Origin: Streptosporangiaceae bacterium
Lineage (GTDB): Bacteria; Actinomycetota; Actinomycetes; Streptosporangiales; Streptosporangiaceae
Length of the DNA: 63,349 nt
Direction: 5' to 3'
NCBI GenBank assembly: GCA_019239975.1
Contig: JAFAZE010000120.1
Location: 1 to 63,349, forward strand
The first letter of the stretch is position 1. The number at the start of each line of letters is the position of its first letter. The position numbers and the translations under genes are program-made. The notes under the pieces were generated by a model, which ran no database searches, was not told the DNA's origin, and saw only the letters and a program-made list of their open reading frames with translations. Below are positions 16,590 through 25,064 of this stretch, piece by piece.

Positions 16590-17230
16590 GCACACCGCAC
16601 GAGGGGCTCGCCACGTCCGCGCGAGACCCGGGCGGTATCCCGCCGCAGGGCCGGCCCGGCCTGCTGACGCGGGGCGGCGAGGCCGCCGCGGCGGCGGCCG
16701 TGCGGCTGGTGCGGCGCCACAAGACCGCCTCTGCCGTCGCCGCCTGCTGCGCGGTGGCCCTGATCGCCGTCAGCGCCGTCACGGGAGGCGGAACGCCCGC
16801 GCACACCGACCTCCCGGCGCCGGGCTTCAGCCTCGCTGTTCTCGGCCAGCCCGGCCAGCGGATCTCGCTGAGCCAGTATGCGGGCAAGCCTCTCATCGTG
16901 AATTTCTGGGCCTCCTGGTGCGCGCCCTGCCAGCGCGAGACACCGCTGCTGGCCCGGTTCCATCGCGCCGAGGGCGGCCGCGTGATCATCGTCGGGCTCG
17001 ACGAGAACGACGCCGCCGGCAGCGCGCTGAAGTTCGCCCGCGCGAAGGGCGTGACCTACCCTCTCGCCTTCGACCCGCAGACCACCGCCGCCGGCGCGTA
17101 CGGCGTCGTCGCGCTTCCCCAGACGTTCTTCCTCGACGCCAGGCACCGGATCGTCGACCGGGTCTTCGGCGCCGTCACAACGGCCCAGCTGACCACGGGC
17201 GTCCGGCTGATGAACTCGGATCGAGGCTGA
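16586..17230 (+). CDS. TlpA/ResA-like membrane-anchored thioredoxin
   Basis: A 214-residue thiol-disulfide oxidoreductase. A hydrophobic anchor (about residues 50-70) precedes an exported thioredoxin-fold domain with WASWCAPCQRETP, active-site Cys112-Cys115. The cis-proline region is YGVVALPQTFFLD. Relatives reduce apocytochrome c cysteines or CuA-site cysteines before metal insertion outside the membrane. It is translated from a TTG overlapping the kinase stop, in an operon with a two-component system and next to the oxidase genes, so a role in oxidase or cytochrome maturation is a reasonable inference. Confidence 0.88.
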   Translation: MSTPHEGLATSARDPGGIPPQGRPGLLTRGGEAAAAAAVRLVRRHKTASAVAACCAVALIAVSAVTGGGTPAHTDLPAPGFSLAVLGQPGQRISLSQYAGKPLIVNFWASWCAPCQRETPLLARFHRAEGGRVIIVGLDENDAAGSALKFARAKGVTYPLAFDPQTTAAGAYGVVALPQTFFLDARHRIVDRVFGAVTTAQLTTGVRLMNSDRG

Positions 17231-17234
17231 CCAC

Positions 17235-17864
17235 GTGAGCACACCGACCAGAACGGAGCCGCCGTACGTCCCGTTGCGCCGAAGCGGGTGGCCAATTCGG
17301 CGGACGCCGCTGTGGGCCGTCGCCGCCGCTCTCGTACTGGTCGCGGGCATCGCACTGGTGTCGCTGTCGCACCGGCCGTCGCACGCTGAGCAGGCGGCCG
17401 ACCTGAACGGTTTCATGCACGACGTCAACGCCGGCATCGAGTCGTGCGCGGGCGGGGTACGGGAATCGATGAACGCGCTGAACACCGTCGAATCCGGTGA
17501 CCGCGCCAGGTACGGCGCCGCGGTGGGGATGCTGAGGTACAACGCGCAGAACTGCTCTCCCGCGAACAACCAGCCGCTGGCGGACTTCGTGGAATACCAG
17601 GTTCCCGAGTCGCTGGCGCGCTTCCACCTGGCGGACTGCGTGAACGACATCGTCACCTGGGCGTTCCCGTACGCCATGCAGTCACAGGAGGACATGCTCG
17701 CGGTGCTGACCGCGAGGGGGCCCGCCGCCCGCGCGACGGCGAACGCCACGCTGCAGGCGGAACTGCGCAAACTCGACCGGCAGCGCGCCACGATCTACTC
17801 GATCATGCGCACCGCCGAGCGCGCCGTCTCCGATAACGCCCCGCTTCCCGTCCTGCCGGGCTGA
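17235..17864 (+). CDS. Membrane-anchored protein of unknown function
   Basis: A 209-residue protein starting with GTG four bases after the TlpA stop. It has a cytoplasmic N-terminus, one transmembrane helix (residues ~30-50, AVAAALVLVAGIALVSLS) and an exported helical domain with three Cys residues (IESCAGGV, NAQNCSPANN, LADCVNDIV). I recognise no family. Being the last gene of the regulator-kinase-TlpA operon, it may be a substrate or partner of the thioredoxin; the three exported Cys residues fit that idea but do not prove it. Confidence 0.75.
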   Translation: MSTPTRTEPPYVPLRRSGWPIRRTPLWAVAAALVLVAGIALVSLSHRPSHAEQAADLNGFMHDVNAGIESCAGGVRESMNALNTVESGDRARYGAAVGMLRYNAQNCSPANNQPLADFVEYQVPESLARFHLADCVNDIVTWAFPYAMQSQEDMLAVLTARGPAARATANATLQAELRKLDRQRATIYSIMRTAERAVSDNAPLPVLPG

Positions 17865-17870
17865 GCGGGT

Positions 17871-17883
17871 CCTGCCGGGCAGG
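17871..17883. terminator. GC-rich hairpin between convergent genes
   Basis: CCTGCC-G-GGCAGG lies 7 bp after the stop codon of the preceding gene and 40 bp from the end of the convergent one. There is no T-run, as usual in actinomycetes. The loop is only one base as written, so the real stem may be shorter. Confidence 0.4.
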
Positions 17884-17922
17884 GCGGGCCGGGAGCGGCC
17901 AGCCCGGGACGCGGCCGGAAGA

Positions 17923-18414
17923 TCAGCTGCGGCGGCTCCTGCTCACGGCGCCGGCGACCCCGGTGAGACCGTACACGGCGGCGCCGTGCCACAGCCCGCT
18001 CCAGATTCCGCCCACGATGCCGCCGCCGAGCACGACGGACAGCACGAAGGCGATCGCCGCGACCGCGGCACCCGGCAGCATCGCGAACTGCCACGGATTG
18101 TTCCGCGCCCAGCGCGCGGCGCGGCCGTAGCGGGCGCGCATCAGCGCGCCGACCGCGGCGATCACGAAGAACACGGCGACGCCGAGCGACAGCGAGCCGC
18201 TGAGGGCGGCCCCGCTGACATGGCCGCCGAGGAGGTGCAGCCCGAGGTCACCGGCCGCGACTACTCCGCCGGTGACGGCCGCCGCGCCCACCGGCGCGCC
18301 GGACATGGCGGCACCGGAGACCGTCATCTCCTCGCGGCGGGTGAGGCCTTCCTGGCTGTTGCGGGCCTGGCTGTTGCGGGCCTGGCTGTTGCGGGGTGGT
18401 GCGGACATCGCCAT
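17923..18414 (-). CDS. Small polytopic membrane protein
   Basis: A 163-residue membrane protein with about three hydrophobic helices (VSGAALSGSLSLGVAVFFVI, FAMLPGAAVAAIAFVLSVVL and a Gly-rich C-terminal segment). The N-terminus contains three tandem copies of ARNSQ-type pentapeptides from a 15-bp DNA repeat (18356-18396). No functional motif is visible. It is divergent from the first HtrA protease gene, and the shared upstream region holds four direct repeats, so the two may be co-regulated. Confidence 0.7.
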   Translation of the reverse strand: MAMSAPPRNSQARNSQARNSQEGLTRREEMTVSGAAMSGAPVGAAAVTGGVVAAGDLGLHLLGGHVSGAALSGSLSLGVAVFFVIAAVGALMRARYGRAARWARNNPWQFAMLPGAAVAAIAFVLSVVLGGGIVGGIWSGLWHGAAVYGLTGVAGAVSRSRRS

Positions 18415-18435
18415 ACCTGCCTTCGGATACCCCTC

Positions 18436-18506
18436 TGCCCAAAATCACGCTGCTGTCCAAATCAGACCGCTGCCCAAGATCAGGCCGCTGCCCAAAGTCA
18501 GACTGC
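18436..18506. promoter_or_regulatory. Four 17-18-bp direct repeats in a divergent promoter region
   Basis: Four head-to-tail units start at 18436, 18454, 18471 and 18489 with the consensus TGCCCAARATCAGRCYGC (R = purine, Y = pyrimidine). They lie between the leftward membrane gene and the rightward HtrA gene. Regular phasing near 18 bp suggests a binding array for a regulator, though a decaying minisatellite is possible. Confidence 0.5.
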
Positions 18507-18641
18507 CATACTCGCGTCATATCTTATGTCAGCGTACCGCGCGCACCGCCCGGGGACAAAGCACCGATCCGGTGAGTCGCGATGGCGTGTGCGGGGCAAG
18601 CTATCCGCGGGAACTTCCAGCGCAGCCAGAGGGCGATGCAG

Positions 18642-20048
18642 ATGCACGACGACGGCCCAGGGCACGCCGTTGGCGATGGCCGTCCGCCACGCTCCGGCGG
18701 CCGGTCGCCGCTGCTCCCGGCGCTCGTGATCATCCTCGTCACCGCGCTCGGCGCGGCAGCCGTCCTGACGCTGCAGCGGCTGGCGTCCGGCCCGGCGAGA
18801 GCCGGGCCGGCCTCCCAGGGCACTGCCCGCAGCGGCACCAGGAGCGACGGCACCGGGGACGACGGCACGGGGAAGAACGCCACCGGGAACGGCGGCCCGG
18901 GGAAGAACGCCAGCGGGAACGGCGGGCCGGGGAGAAGCGGCCCCGGGGATAACGCCGGGGGCCGCGTCAACGAGCGGGCGGCCTACGGCAGGATCCTGCC
19001 CAGCATCGTGGACGTGACCTCGACGCTGCGCTACGCCAACCAGACCGCCGAGGGCACCGGGTTCGTCATCAGCGCGAACGAGGCTCTCGTGCTGACCAAC
19101 AACCATGTGGTCAGGGGCGCTACCACGGTCACCGCCACGCTGGCCCGCACCGGCAGGATCTACACGGCCAGGATCGTCGGCGTGGACGTCGCCGACGACG
19201 TGGCGCTCCTCCAGCTGCGGGGCCCGGGCGGCCTCGCCGCGGCGCGGATGGGCAACTCCGCGCGGCTGGCGCCCGGCACGCCGGTCCTCGCCGTCGGCAA
19301 CCGGGCGGGACAGGGCGGCTCGCCCGCGATCGCGCCGGGCGCCATCAGCGGCCTGAACCGAACCATCCGGGCCACCGATGCCAACTCCAGCTTCACCGAG
19401 ACGCTGCACAACATGCTGCAGACAACCGCACAGATAGCGCCCGGCGATTCCGGCGGCCCGCTGGTCAACTCGGCCGGCCAGGTGATCGGCATGAACACCG
19501 CCACCGGCACCGGCGGAGCCCCGGGTGCCGGCGTGGCCGGCTACGCCATCCCCATCAACGCCGCGCTCAGCACCGCGAGGCTGATCGCGGCCGGGCACGC
19601 GGGCCCGGGCATCATCATCGGCGTGCCAGGTTTCCTGGGCGTGCTGCTGCCGGCCAGCACCAGCCCCGACCCCCGGCGCCAGGCTCAGGATCAGGCCGGC
19701 CGAACGGGCGGTGGCGCTTCCCTTGCCAAGGGGGTACGCAACGGGGCCCGGGAGAGGGCGCGATGCCTGAGCACCGATGATGCCACGGGGGCTCCCCCGG
19801 TGATCGCCCCGGCGCGTTCGGGCGCGCTGATCGACGGGGTGCTGTGCGGCACGGCCGCCGCGGCGGCGGGCATCGCGGCGGGCGACGTCATCACCGGCCT
19901 GGGCGGGCGGACGGTGACGTCGCCGGCCGCGCTGAGCGGTCTGCTGAATTCCCGCCGGCCAGGTGCGGCGGTGGCCGTTGCCTGGGTGAGCGTCAGCGGG
20001 ACGCGGCACACTGCGCGGGTCCGGCTGGACGCGGCACCGGCCAGATAG
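18642..20048 (+). CDS. HtrA-like serine protease with PDZ domain (copy 1)
   Basis: A 468-residue membrane-anchored protease of the DegP/HtrA group. One helix (residues ~24-44) is followed by a low-complexity Gly/Asn/Thr linker with repeated GNGGPGKNA, a trypsin-like domain with the triad His155 (LTNNHVV), Asp186 ([10 protein letters not shown]) and Ser270 (GDSGGPL), and one PDZ domain. The PDZ domain carries an insert beginning at a Cys (ERARCLSTDD) and a second Cys in GVLCG. I chose the ATG at 18642, eight bases after GAGGG; in-frame ATGs at 18582 and 18636 are alternatives. It would process or degrade exported proteins at the outer face of the membrane. Confidence 0.92.
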   Translation: MHDDGPGHAVGDGRPPRSGGRSPLLPALVIILVTALGAAAVLTLQRLASGPARAGPASQGTARSGTRSDGTGDDGTGKNATGNGGPGKNASGNGGPGRSGPGDNAGGRVNERAAYGRILPSIVDVTSTLRYANQTAEGTGFVISANEALVLTNNHVVRGATTVTATLARTGRIYTARIVGVDVADDVALLQLRGPGGLAAARMGNSARLAPGTPVLAVGNRAGQGGSPAIAPGAISGLNRTIRATDANSSFTETLHNMLQTTAQIAPGDSGGPLVNSAGQVIGMNTATGTGGAPGAGVAGYAIPINAALSTARLIAAGHAGPGIIIGVPGFLGVLLPASTSPDPRRQAQDQAGRTGGGASLAKGVRNGARERARCLSTDDATGAPPVIAPARSGALIDGVLCGTAAAAAGIAAGDVITGLGGRTVTSPAALSGLLNSRRPGAAVAVAWVSVSGTRHTARVRLDAAPAR

Positions 20049-20065
20049 CGCCGCGCGGTGGAACC

Positions 20066-20082
20066 TTCAGCTTATTTTCAGC
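20066..20082. promoter_or_regulatory. 11-bp-spaced direct repeat upstream of HtrA copy 2
   Basis: TTCAGC at 20066 and TTCAGC at 20077 are separated by TTATT, an 11-bp phase typical of OmpR-family regulator sites. A similar pair precedes HtrA copy 3 (23191). A hairpin (TCAGCC/GGCTGA) starts in the second copy and could terminate the upstream protease gene. Confidence 0.45.
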
Positions 20083-20233
20083 CAGCCCGAAGGCTGAGGC
20101 GGATTACCCGGCCGACAATGGAGAAAGTGTCCGGGGGAGACACACCCGCGAGCCAGCCGGCGCGGCGGCCCCGAAGGCGCACGGAGGCGAGCGGAAGACC
20201 AGTCCGGGCTCGTGACGCGCGACGAAGGCGACG

Positions 20234-21658
20234 ATGATGGAGCAGAACGAACGCGACAGCGACCAGCAGCTTCCCGAATACGTCAGCCCGTGGCAATCCC
20301 GGGAAGCGGGGGCGGGTTACAGCTCGGCCAGCGAGCCGCCCGGCGGGGAGGAACCGGCCGCGGAGTACGGTGCGGCCGGCGCGCCTGGCGGATACGGTTC
20401 AGCCTCCGGGTACGGGCCGCCGGCCGGATACGGGCCGCCGGCCGGGTACGGCGTTCCGCCGGGCACGTACCCCGCGCCCGGCATGCCCGGGCCGCCACGC
20501 CGCCGCGGGCCCGGCGGGATCATCGCGCTCCTGCTCGTGATCCTGGTCGCGGCCGGGGGCGGCGCCGGCGCGGTCATCGCGCTGGGCAACTCCCCCGCCC
20601 CCGCGACCGGCGCGGGCGTGTCCCCAGGCGACGTCCCGGCTCCCGGCAACAACGCGGCGCCGGCTGGCTCGGCCTCGCTGAACAGCCAGGCGGTCGCGAG
20701 CGAGGTGGAGCCCGGGGTGGTGGACATCTCCGCCCCGGGCAGGTACTCCGGCCTCGTGTCCGCGGGCACCGGCATGGTGCTCTCCCCCAACGGCCTGGTG
20801 CTGACGAACAACCACGTGATCAGCGGGACCACCAGCCCGACGGCAACGCTGGTCAGCTCCGGGCGGAGCTACCGGGCCAGGATCCTCGGCTACGACTCCA
20901 CGCACGACGTGGCGCTGCTGCAACTCCAGGGCGCCTCGGGACTCAAGACGGTGTCCGTCGGCAACTCCAGCCAGGTCAAGGCCGGCCAGGCGGTGCTGGC
21001 GATCGGCAACGCGGAAGGACAGGGCGGCCCGCCGACCGTGGCTCCCGGCCAGGTGACCGCGCTCAACCAGACGATCAGCCCTTCTGACCAGGCCACCGGG
21101 ACCACCGAAACGCTGCACGGAACGATCGAGACCAACGCGCAGATCCAGCAGGGCGACTCCGGCGGCCCGCTGGCGAACGCGGCCGGCCAGGTAGTCGGGA
21201 TGGACACCGCGGCGAGCAGTTCGCAGTCCCTCGGCGGCGGGTCCGCCATCAGCGGGTTCGCGATCCCCATCAACCAGGCGCTGTCCATCGCCAGGCAGAT
21301 CGCGGCCGGTCACGCGAGCACGGCGGTCCACATCGGCCTGCCCGCCTTCATCGGCGTCCAGGTCGCCGACGCGGCCACGGGCTGCCAGTCCGGCGGCTTC
21401 GGCGGCACCGGGTCCGGGTCCGCCAGCTCGGGAGCGCTGATCTGCCAGGTGATCCAGGGCACCCCCGCGGCCGGCGCCGGGCTTTCCGCCGGTGACGTCA
21501 TCACCGCCGCGGACGGGCAGGCTGTCGCGAGCGCGAGCTCGCTGACCGCGATCACCGGCGGGCTGCGGCCGGGCGCGACGCTCAGCATCACTTACACGGA
21601 CACGAACGGCGCCGCGCACACCGCCAGGGTGACGCTGGTCCCCGGCCCGGCGAAGTAG
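20234..21658 (+). CDS. HtrA-like serine protease with PDZ domain (copy 2)
   Basis: A 474-residue paralogue of the neighbouring proteases. The cytoplasmic N-terminus contains LPEYVSPW and Gly/Tyr/Pro-rich repeats (GYGPPAGYGPPAGYG). One helix (residues ~95-117) anchors an exported trypsin-like domain with His194 (TNNHVI), Asp225 (STHDVALLQL) and Ser309 (GDSGGPL), then one PDZ domain. The PDZ insert is bracketed by Cys residues (ATGCQSGG ... GALICQV). GAAGG lies upstream of the tandem ATG codons at 20234/20237. Together with copies 1 and 3 it frames an orphan sensor kinase, suggesting a locus devoted to envelope protein quality control. Confidence 0.93.
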   Translation: MMEQNERDSDQQLPEYVSPWQSREAGAGYSSASEPPGGEEPAAEYGAAGAPGGYGSASGYGPPAGYGPPAGYGVPPGTYPAPGMPGPPRRRGPGGIIALLLVILVAAGGGAGAVIALGNSPAPATGAGVSPGDVPAPGNNAAPAGSASLNSQAVASEVEPGVVDISAPGRYSGLVSAGTGMVLSPNGLVLTNNHVISGTTSPTATLVSSGRSYRARILGYDSTHDVALLQLQGASGLKTVSVGNSSQVKAGQAVLAIGNAEGQGGPPTVAPGQVTALNQTISPSDQATGTTETLHGTIETNAQIQQGDSGGPLANAAGQVVGMDTAASSSQSLGGGSAISGFAIPINQALSIARQIAAGHASTAVHIGLPAFIGVQVADAATGCQSGGFGGTGSGSASSGALICQVIQGTPAAGAGLSAGDVITAADGQAVASASSLTAITGGLRPGATLSITYTDTNGAAHTARVTLVPGPAK

Positions 21659-21668
21659 CGGCTCAGGC

Positions 21669-22967
21669 TCAGGCCGCGGTCACGCTGAGCTCCCGGGTTT
21701 CGTTCCCGCCGGCGCCCGCCGCCGGCGGGAACAGGACTTCCACGCACATCCCGCCGGCCGGGGCGGGGAGCGCGCGCAGCAGCGCCCCGTGCGCGGCGGC
21801 GATCGCGACCACGATCGGCAGCCCGAGGCCGAGGCCGCTGCCGGGACCGCGCTCCCGGTCACCGCCGACGCGGTCCGGCGTCATCCGCTGGAACGGCCGG
21901 AAGAGCCTGCCGATATGGTCCTCCGGGATCACCGGCCCGGTGTTGGTCACCGCGAGGAAGGGACGGCCGTCCATCATGCCGGTCACCACCTCGACGCGGC
22001 CGCCGGGCACGTTGTGCCTGATCGCGTTGCCGGCCAGGTTGGCCACCATGCGTTCGGCGAGACCCGGGTCGCCGAGGACGGGCGCGGGAGCGAGTCCGGT
22101 GTAGACCCTGACCTGCCTGGCGTCCGCCTCTTCGCGCTGGCCGGCCACCACGGCGGCGGCGACGGAACGCAGGTCGAGCCGCTCGAACCGGTCCAGCCCG
22201 CGCTCACCGCGGGCCAGCGTGAGCAGGGCCGCGATCAGCCGCTCCTGCTGCTCCCCCGCTGCCAGCGCCCGCTCGCAGGCGGCGCGGAGCGCGCCGGGCG
22301 TGGCGTGCGGGTCGCGCAGCGCGACCTCGAGCAGCGTCCGCTGGCGGGCGAGCGGCGTGCGGAGCTCATGCGAGGCGTTCGCGACGAACTGCCGCTGCGC
22401 GCGGAAGGAGGTCTCGAGCCGCGCGAGCAGCGCGTCGAACGTGTCGCCCAGTTCCTTCAGCTCGTCGGCGGGGCCGGTCAGCGCGAGACGCTGGTGCAGG
22501 CTGCTCGCCGAGATGTGCCGGGCGGCGGCGGTGATCGTGCGCAGCGGCCGCAGCACCCTGCCGGCCACCAGCCAGCCGAGCCCCACGGACGCCACCGCCA
22601 TGATGCCGAGCGCGACCCCGGACCATATCAGCAGGTCGTTCAGCTCCGCGTTCCGCTCGCCGACCGCGTAGTCCTTCAGGTAGCTGAGGCATTGCGCGGG
22701 CTGCCCGGCGACCGTGACGCCGCTGGAGCCGACGTAGCACATGACCTCGCCGCCGGACGAGCGGGATGCGATGCCGCCGGTTCCCGGCACGGTGACGGCC
22801 GGCCCGGGGCTCGCATGGTCCCGGGCCTGGAGCCGGACCGGGAGCAGCTGATGTGCCACCAGGATGTAGGTGATGACCAGCAGGCACGCGCCGGACAGCA
22901 GGAACAGGCCGCCGTAGAGCATCGTGAACCGCAGCCGGACGCTCCGCCGCGGCATCCGCAAGCCCAT
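21669..22967 (-). CDS. Orphan sensor histidine kinase
   Basis: A 432-residue membrane kinase with an N-terminal helix (LYGGLFLLSGACLLVITYIL), an extracytoplasmic sensor loop with two Cys residues (EVMCYVG, PAQCLSY), a second helix, HAMP, His200 in NASHELRTPL, N-box LAGNAIRHN and ATP lid with GSGLGLGLPIV. The N-box has Gly in place of the usual Glu, and the G1 motif is replaced by VTNTGPVIPE. The ATG at 22967 has an excellent GGAGGTG ribosome binding site; the longer start at 23087 does not. No response regulator gene is adjacent. It is convergent with HtrA copy 2 and divergent from copy 3. Confidence 0.9.
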   Translation of the reverse strand: MGLRMPRRSVRLRFTMLYGGLFLLSGACLLVITYILVAHQLLPVRLQARDHASPGPAVTVPGTGGIASRSSGGEVMCYVGSSGVTVAGQPAQCLSYLKDYAVGERNAELNDLLIWSGVALGIMAVASVGLGWLVAGRVLRPLRTITAAARHISASSLHQRLALTGPADELKELGDTFDALLARLETSFRAQRQFVANASHELRTPLARQRTLLEVALRDPHATPGALRAACERALAAGEQQERLIAALLTLARGERGLDRFERLDLRSVAAAVVAGQREEADARQVRVYTGLAPAPVLGDPGLAERMVANLAGNAIRHNVPGGRVEVVTGMMDGRPFLAVTNTGPVIPEDHIGRLFRPFQRMTPDRVGGDRERGPGSGLGLGLPIVVAIAAAHGALLRALPAPAGGMCVEVLFPPAAGAGGNETRELSVTAA

Positions 22968-23068
22968 GGGCACCTCCGCAGGACGTGGGCAGTGATCCCC
23001 CTCGCCAGCATGCCCCATCAAGGGTTGCGCCGCGGTTACACGATGACGGCGTGATGACGGTTGGGGGG

Positions 23069-23092
23069 CCGGCGGCATATCCGCCATGCCGG
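23069..23092. promoter_or_regulatory. Hairpin in the divergent region upstream of HtrA copy 3
   Basis: CCGGCGG, loop CATAT, CCGCC, two bases, GCCGG. It lies ~100 bp upstream of the kinase start and ~220 bp upstream of HtrA copy 3, so an operator or 5'-leader structure is possible. The rest of 22968-23314 contains no gene. Confidence 0.35.
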
Positions 23093-23190
23093 GATAGTTG
23101 ACTTAGTGGACGACTGGGCGGAGTGGCTGAGAGGGCGGAGCGGTTGCTGACATACTCGGCGGTTCCGGGGAGGCCAATCCTGAGTGGGCA

Positions 23191-23207
23191 TTCAGCTTGT
23201 GTCCAGG
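23191..23207. promoter_or_regulatory. 11-bp-spaced direct repeat upstream of HtrA copy 3
   Basis: TTCAGC at 23191 and the imperfect copy TCCAGG at 23202 are separated by TTGTG. The arrangement matches the element upstream of HtrA copy 2 (20066) and lies about 110 bp before the start codon. Confidence 0.4.
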
Positions 23208-23314
23208 TTTGGAACGCTTACTAGAGGGGACGGGCGGGACGGCGACTGGCGGAACGCGGCCCGGCCCGGCCTGAGGTGTACCCGGCGTACGCGGTTCACG
23301 GCGAAGGCGGATTG

Positions 23315-25042
23315 ATGGAAGACAGCGGCAACGGTAGCGAACAGCAGAGCGGCTGGCAGCCACCCGAGTACGTAAGCCCATGGGCGCCGGCGCCCGGCAC
23401 CGGCAGCGGGGACAGCGGCGGCGATGAGGGCCGCCAGGACACCGTCGCCTTCGGACCGGATGACGCGCGGGACGGCCGGCCGGGTCATGAGCAGGCCGGT
23501 TATGAGCAGGCCGGTTATGAGCGGCCCCGATACGGCCGGGACGGCTACCCGCAGGGCGGGTATTCCGGTCAGGGTCAGGCCGGGTACCCGGGGTACGGCG
23601 AGCAGGGGCACGGCCAGCCCGGGTACGGCCAGCCCGCCGGGTACGGCCAGCCGGGTTACCCAGCCGGCTATGCGGACTCCGGGTACGGGGACCAGGGGTA
23701 CGGGCAGCCCGGGTACGGGCAGTCCGGGTACGGGCAGCAGCCACCGGGCGGCTACGGGCCGTGGAGCGGCGGCCCGGGCATGGGCTACGGCACGCCGGAC
23801 ATGCCCGGGTACGGGCCGCCGCGCGGGCCGCGGTGGGGCCGGCTGCTGATCTACGTGATCGTCGCCGCGCTCGCCGCCGGCGCCGGCGCCGGCGCCGCGG
23901 TCGCCCTGAATCACTCCAGCCCGCCGTCCGCGGCGAGCGCCTCGCCGCAGGACATCCCGCAGGCGCCGCAGCGGAACGCGGTGCCGAACGGCGGCAGCGG
24001 CAACCGCGGCGGCCAGAGCGGCTCCGGTTCGGGCCTGAACGCGCAGGCGCTCGCCGCCAAGGTCGACCCCGCGGTCGTCGACATCACGTCGACGCTCCGG
24101 TACAACAACGAGACCGCCGAGGGCACCGGCATGGTGCTGTCGGGCGACGGCCTGGTGCTCACCAACAACCACGTGATCGACCAGGCGACCGGGATCATGG
24201 CGACGCTCCCCGAATCCGGCAGGTCCTACACCGCCCACGTCGTCGGCTACGATGCCACCGACGACGTGGCGCTGCTGCAGCTCCAGGGCGCTTCCGGCCT
24301 GCCCATGGTGAGCGTCGGCAACTCCAGTCAGGTCAAGCTCGGCGATCCGGTACTCGCGCTCGGCAACGCCGAGGGAAGAGGCGGCACGCCGACGCCCGCG
24401 CAGGGCATCGTCAACGCGATGGGCCGCACCATCCAGGCCAGCGATCAGGGTTCGCAGGTCACCGAGACCCTGCACAACATGCTGCAGACCAGCGCCGCGA
24501 TCCAGGAGGGCGACTCCGGCGGCCCGCTGGTGAACGCGGCCGGCCAGGTGATCGGCATGGACACCGCGGCGAACACCTCCGGCAGCTCGTTCGGCTCGTC
24601 CACGGCCACCGAGGGTTTCGCGATCCCCATCAACAACGCGCTCTCGATCGCCAGGCAGATCGCGGGCGGCCACGCCAGCACCACCGTGCACATCGGCCTG
24701 GCGGGCTTCATGGGCATCTCCGTGGGCCGGATCAGCAACGCCAGCCAGTGCCTGAGCAACAACGGCGGCGGCTCCGGCGGCGGCTCCGGCGGCGGCAGCG
24801 TCGCGCCGGTCAGCTCCGGCGCCCTGGTGTGCTACGTCTACCAGGGCACGCCGGCCGCCGCGGCGGGGCTGACGCCGGGCGACGTCATCACCCAGGCGGG
24901 CGGTCAGTCCGTCAGCAGCCCGGACGCGCTCACCGGCATCATGGCGAACGACCACCCGGGTCAGTCGCTGACGATCACCTACGTCGACGGCAGCGGCAGC
25001 TCGCACACCACCAGGCTGACGCTCATCCCGCTGGCGAAGTAG
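23315..25042 (+). CDS. HtrA-like serine protease with PDZ domain (copy 3)
   Basis: A 575-residue protease, the longest of three paralogues. Residues ~60-170 are a cytoplasmic Gly/Tyr/Gln/Pro-rich region with many [12 protein letters not shown] repeats. A helix (~175-198) leads to the exported trypsin-like domain with His286 (TNNHVI), Asp317 ([10 protein letters not shown]) and Ser401 (GDSGGPL), then one PDZ domain whose insert ([16 protein letters not shown]) is bracketed by Cys residues (SQCLSNN ... ALVCYV). The ATG at 23315 follows GAAGGCGG and aligns the N-terminus with copy 2 (PPEYVSPW). The repetitive N-terminus may drive clustering or localisation; that is inference. Confidence 0.93.
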   Translation: MEDSGNGSEQQSGWQPPEYVSPWAPAPGTGSGDSGGDEGRQDTVAFGPDDARDGRPGHEQAGYEQAGYERPRYGRDGYPQGGYSGQGQAGYPGYGEQGHGQPGYGQPAGYGQPGYPAGYADSGYGDQGYGQPGYGQSGYGQQPPGGYGPWSGGPGMGYGTPDMPGYGPPRGPRWGRLLIYVIVAALAAGAGAGAAVALNHSSPPSAASASPQDIPQAPQRNAVPNGGSGNRGGQSGSGSGLNAQALAAKVDPAVVDITSTLRYNNETAEGTGMVLSGDGLVLTNNHVIDQATGIMATLPESGRSYTAHVVGYDATDDVALLQLQGASGLPMVSVGNSSQVKLGDPVLALGNAEGRGGTPTPAQGIVNAMGRTIQASDQGSQVTETLHNMLQTSAAIQEGDSGGPLVNAAGQVIGMDTAANTSGSSFGSSTATEGFAIPINNALSIARQIAGGHASTTVHIGLAGFMGISVGRISNASQCLSNNGGGSGGGSGGGSVAPVSSGALVCYVYQGTPAAAAGLTPGDVITQAGGQSVSSPDALTGIMANDHPGQSLTITYVDGSGSSHTTRLTLIPLAK

Positions 25043-25064
25043 CCTGGCGAAGCAGCGGAGCAAC

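Noticed and set aside
23110..23190. tRNA-like pattern (GGCTGAGAGGGC ... GGTTCC)
   Set aside because: No acceptor-stem pairing and no proper T-loop; it does not fold as a cloverleaf.
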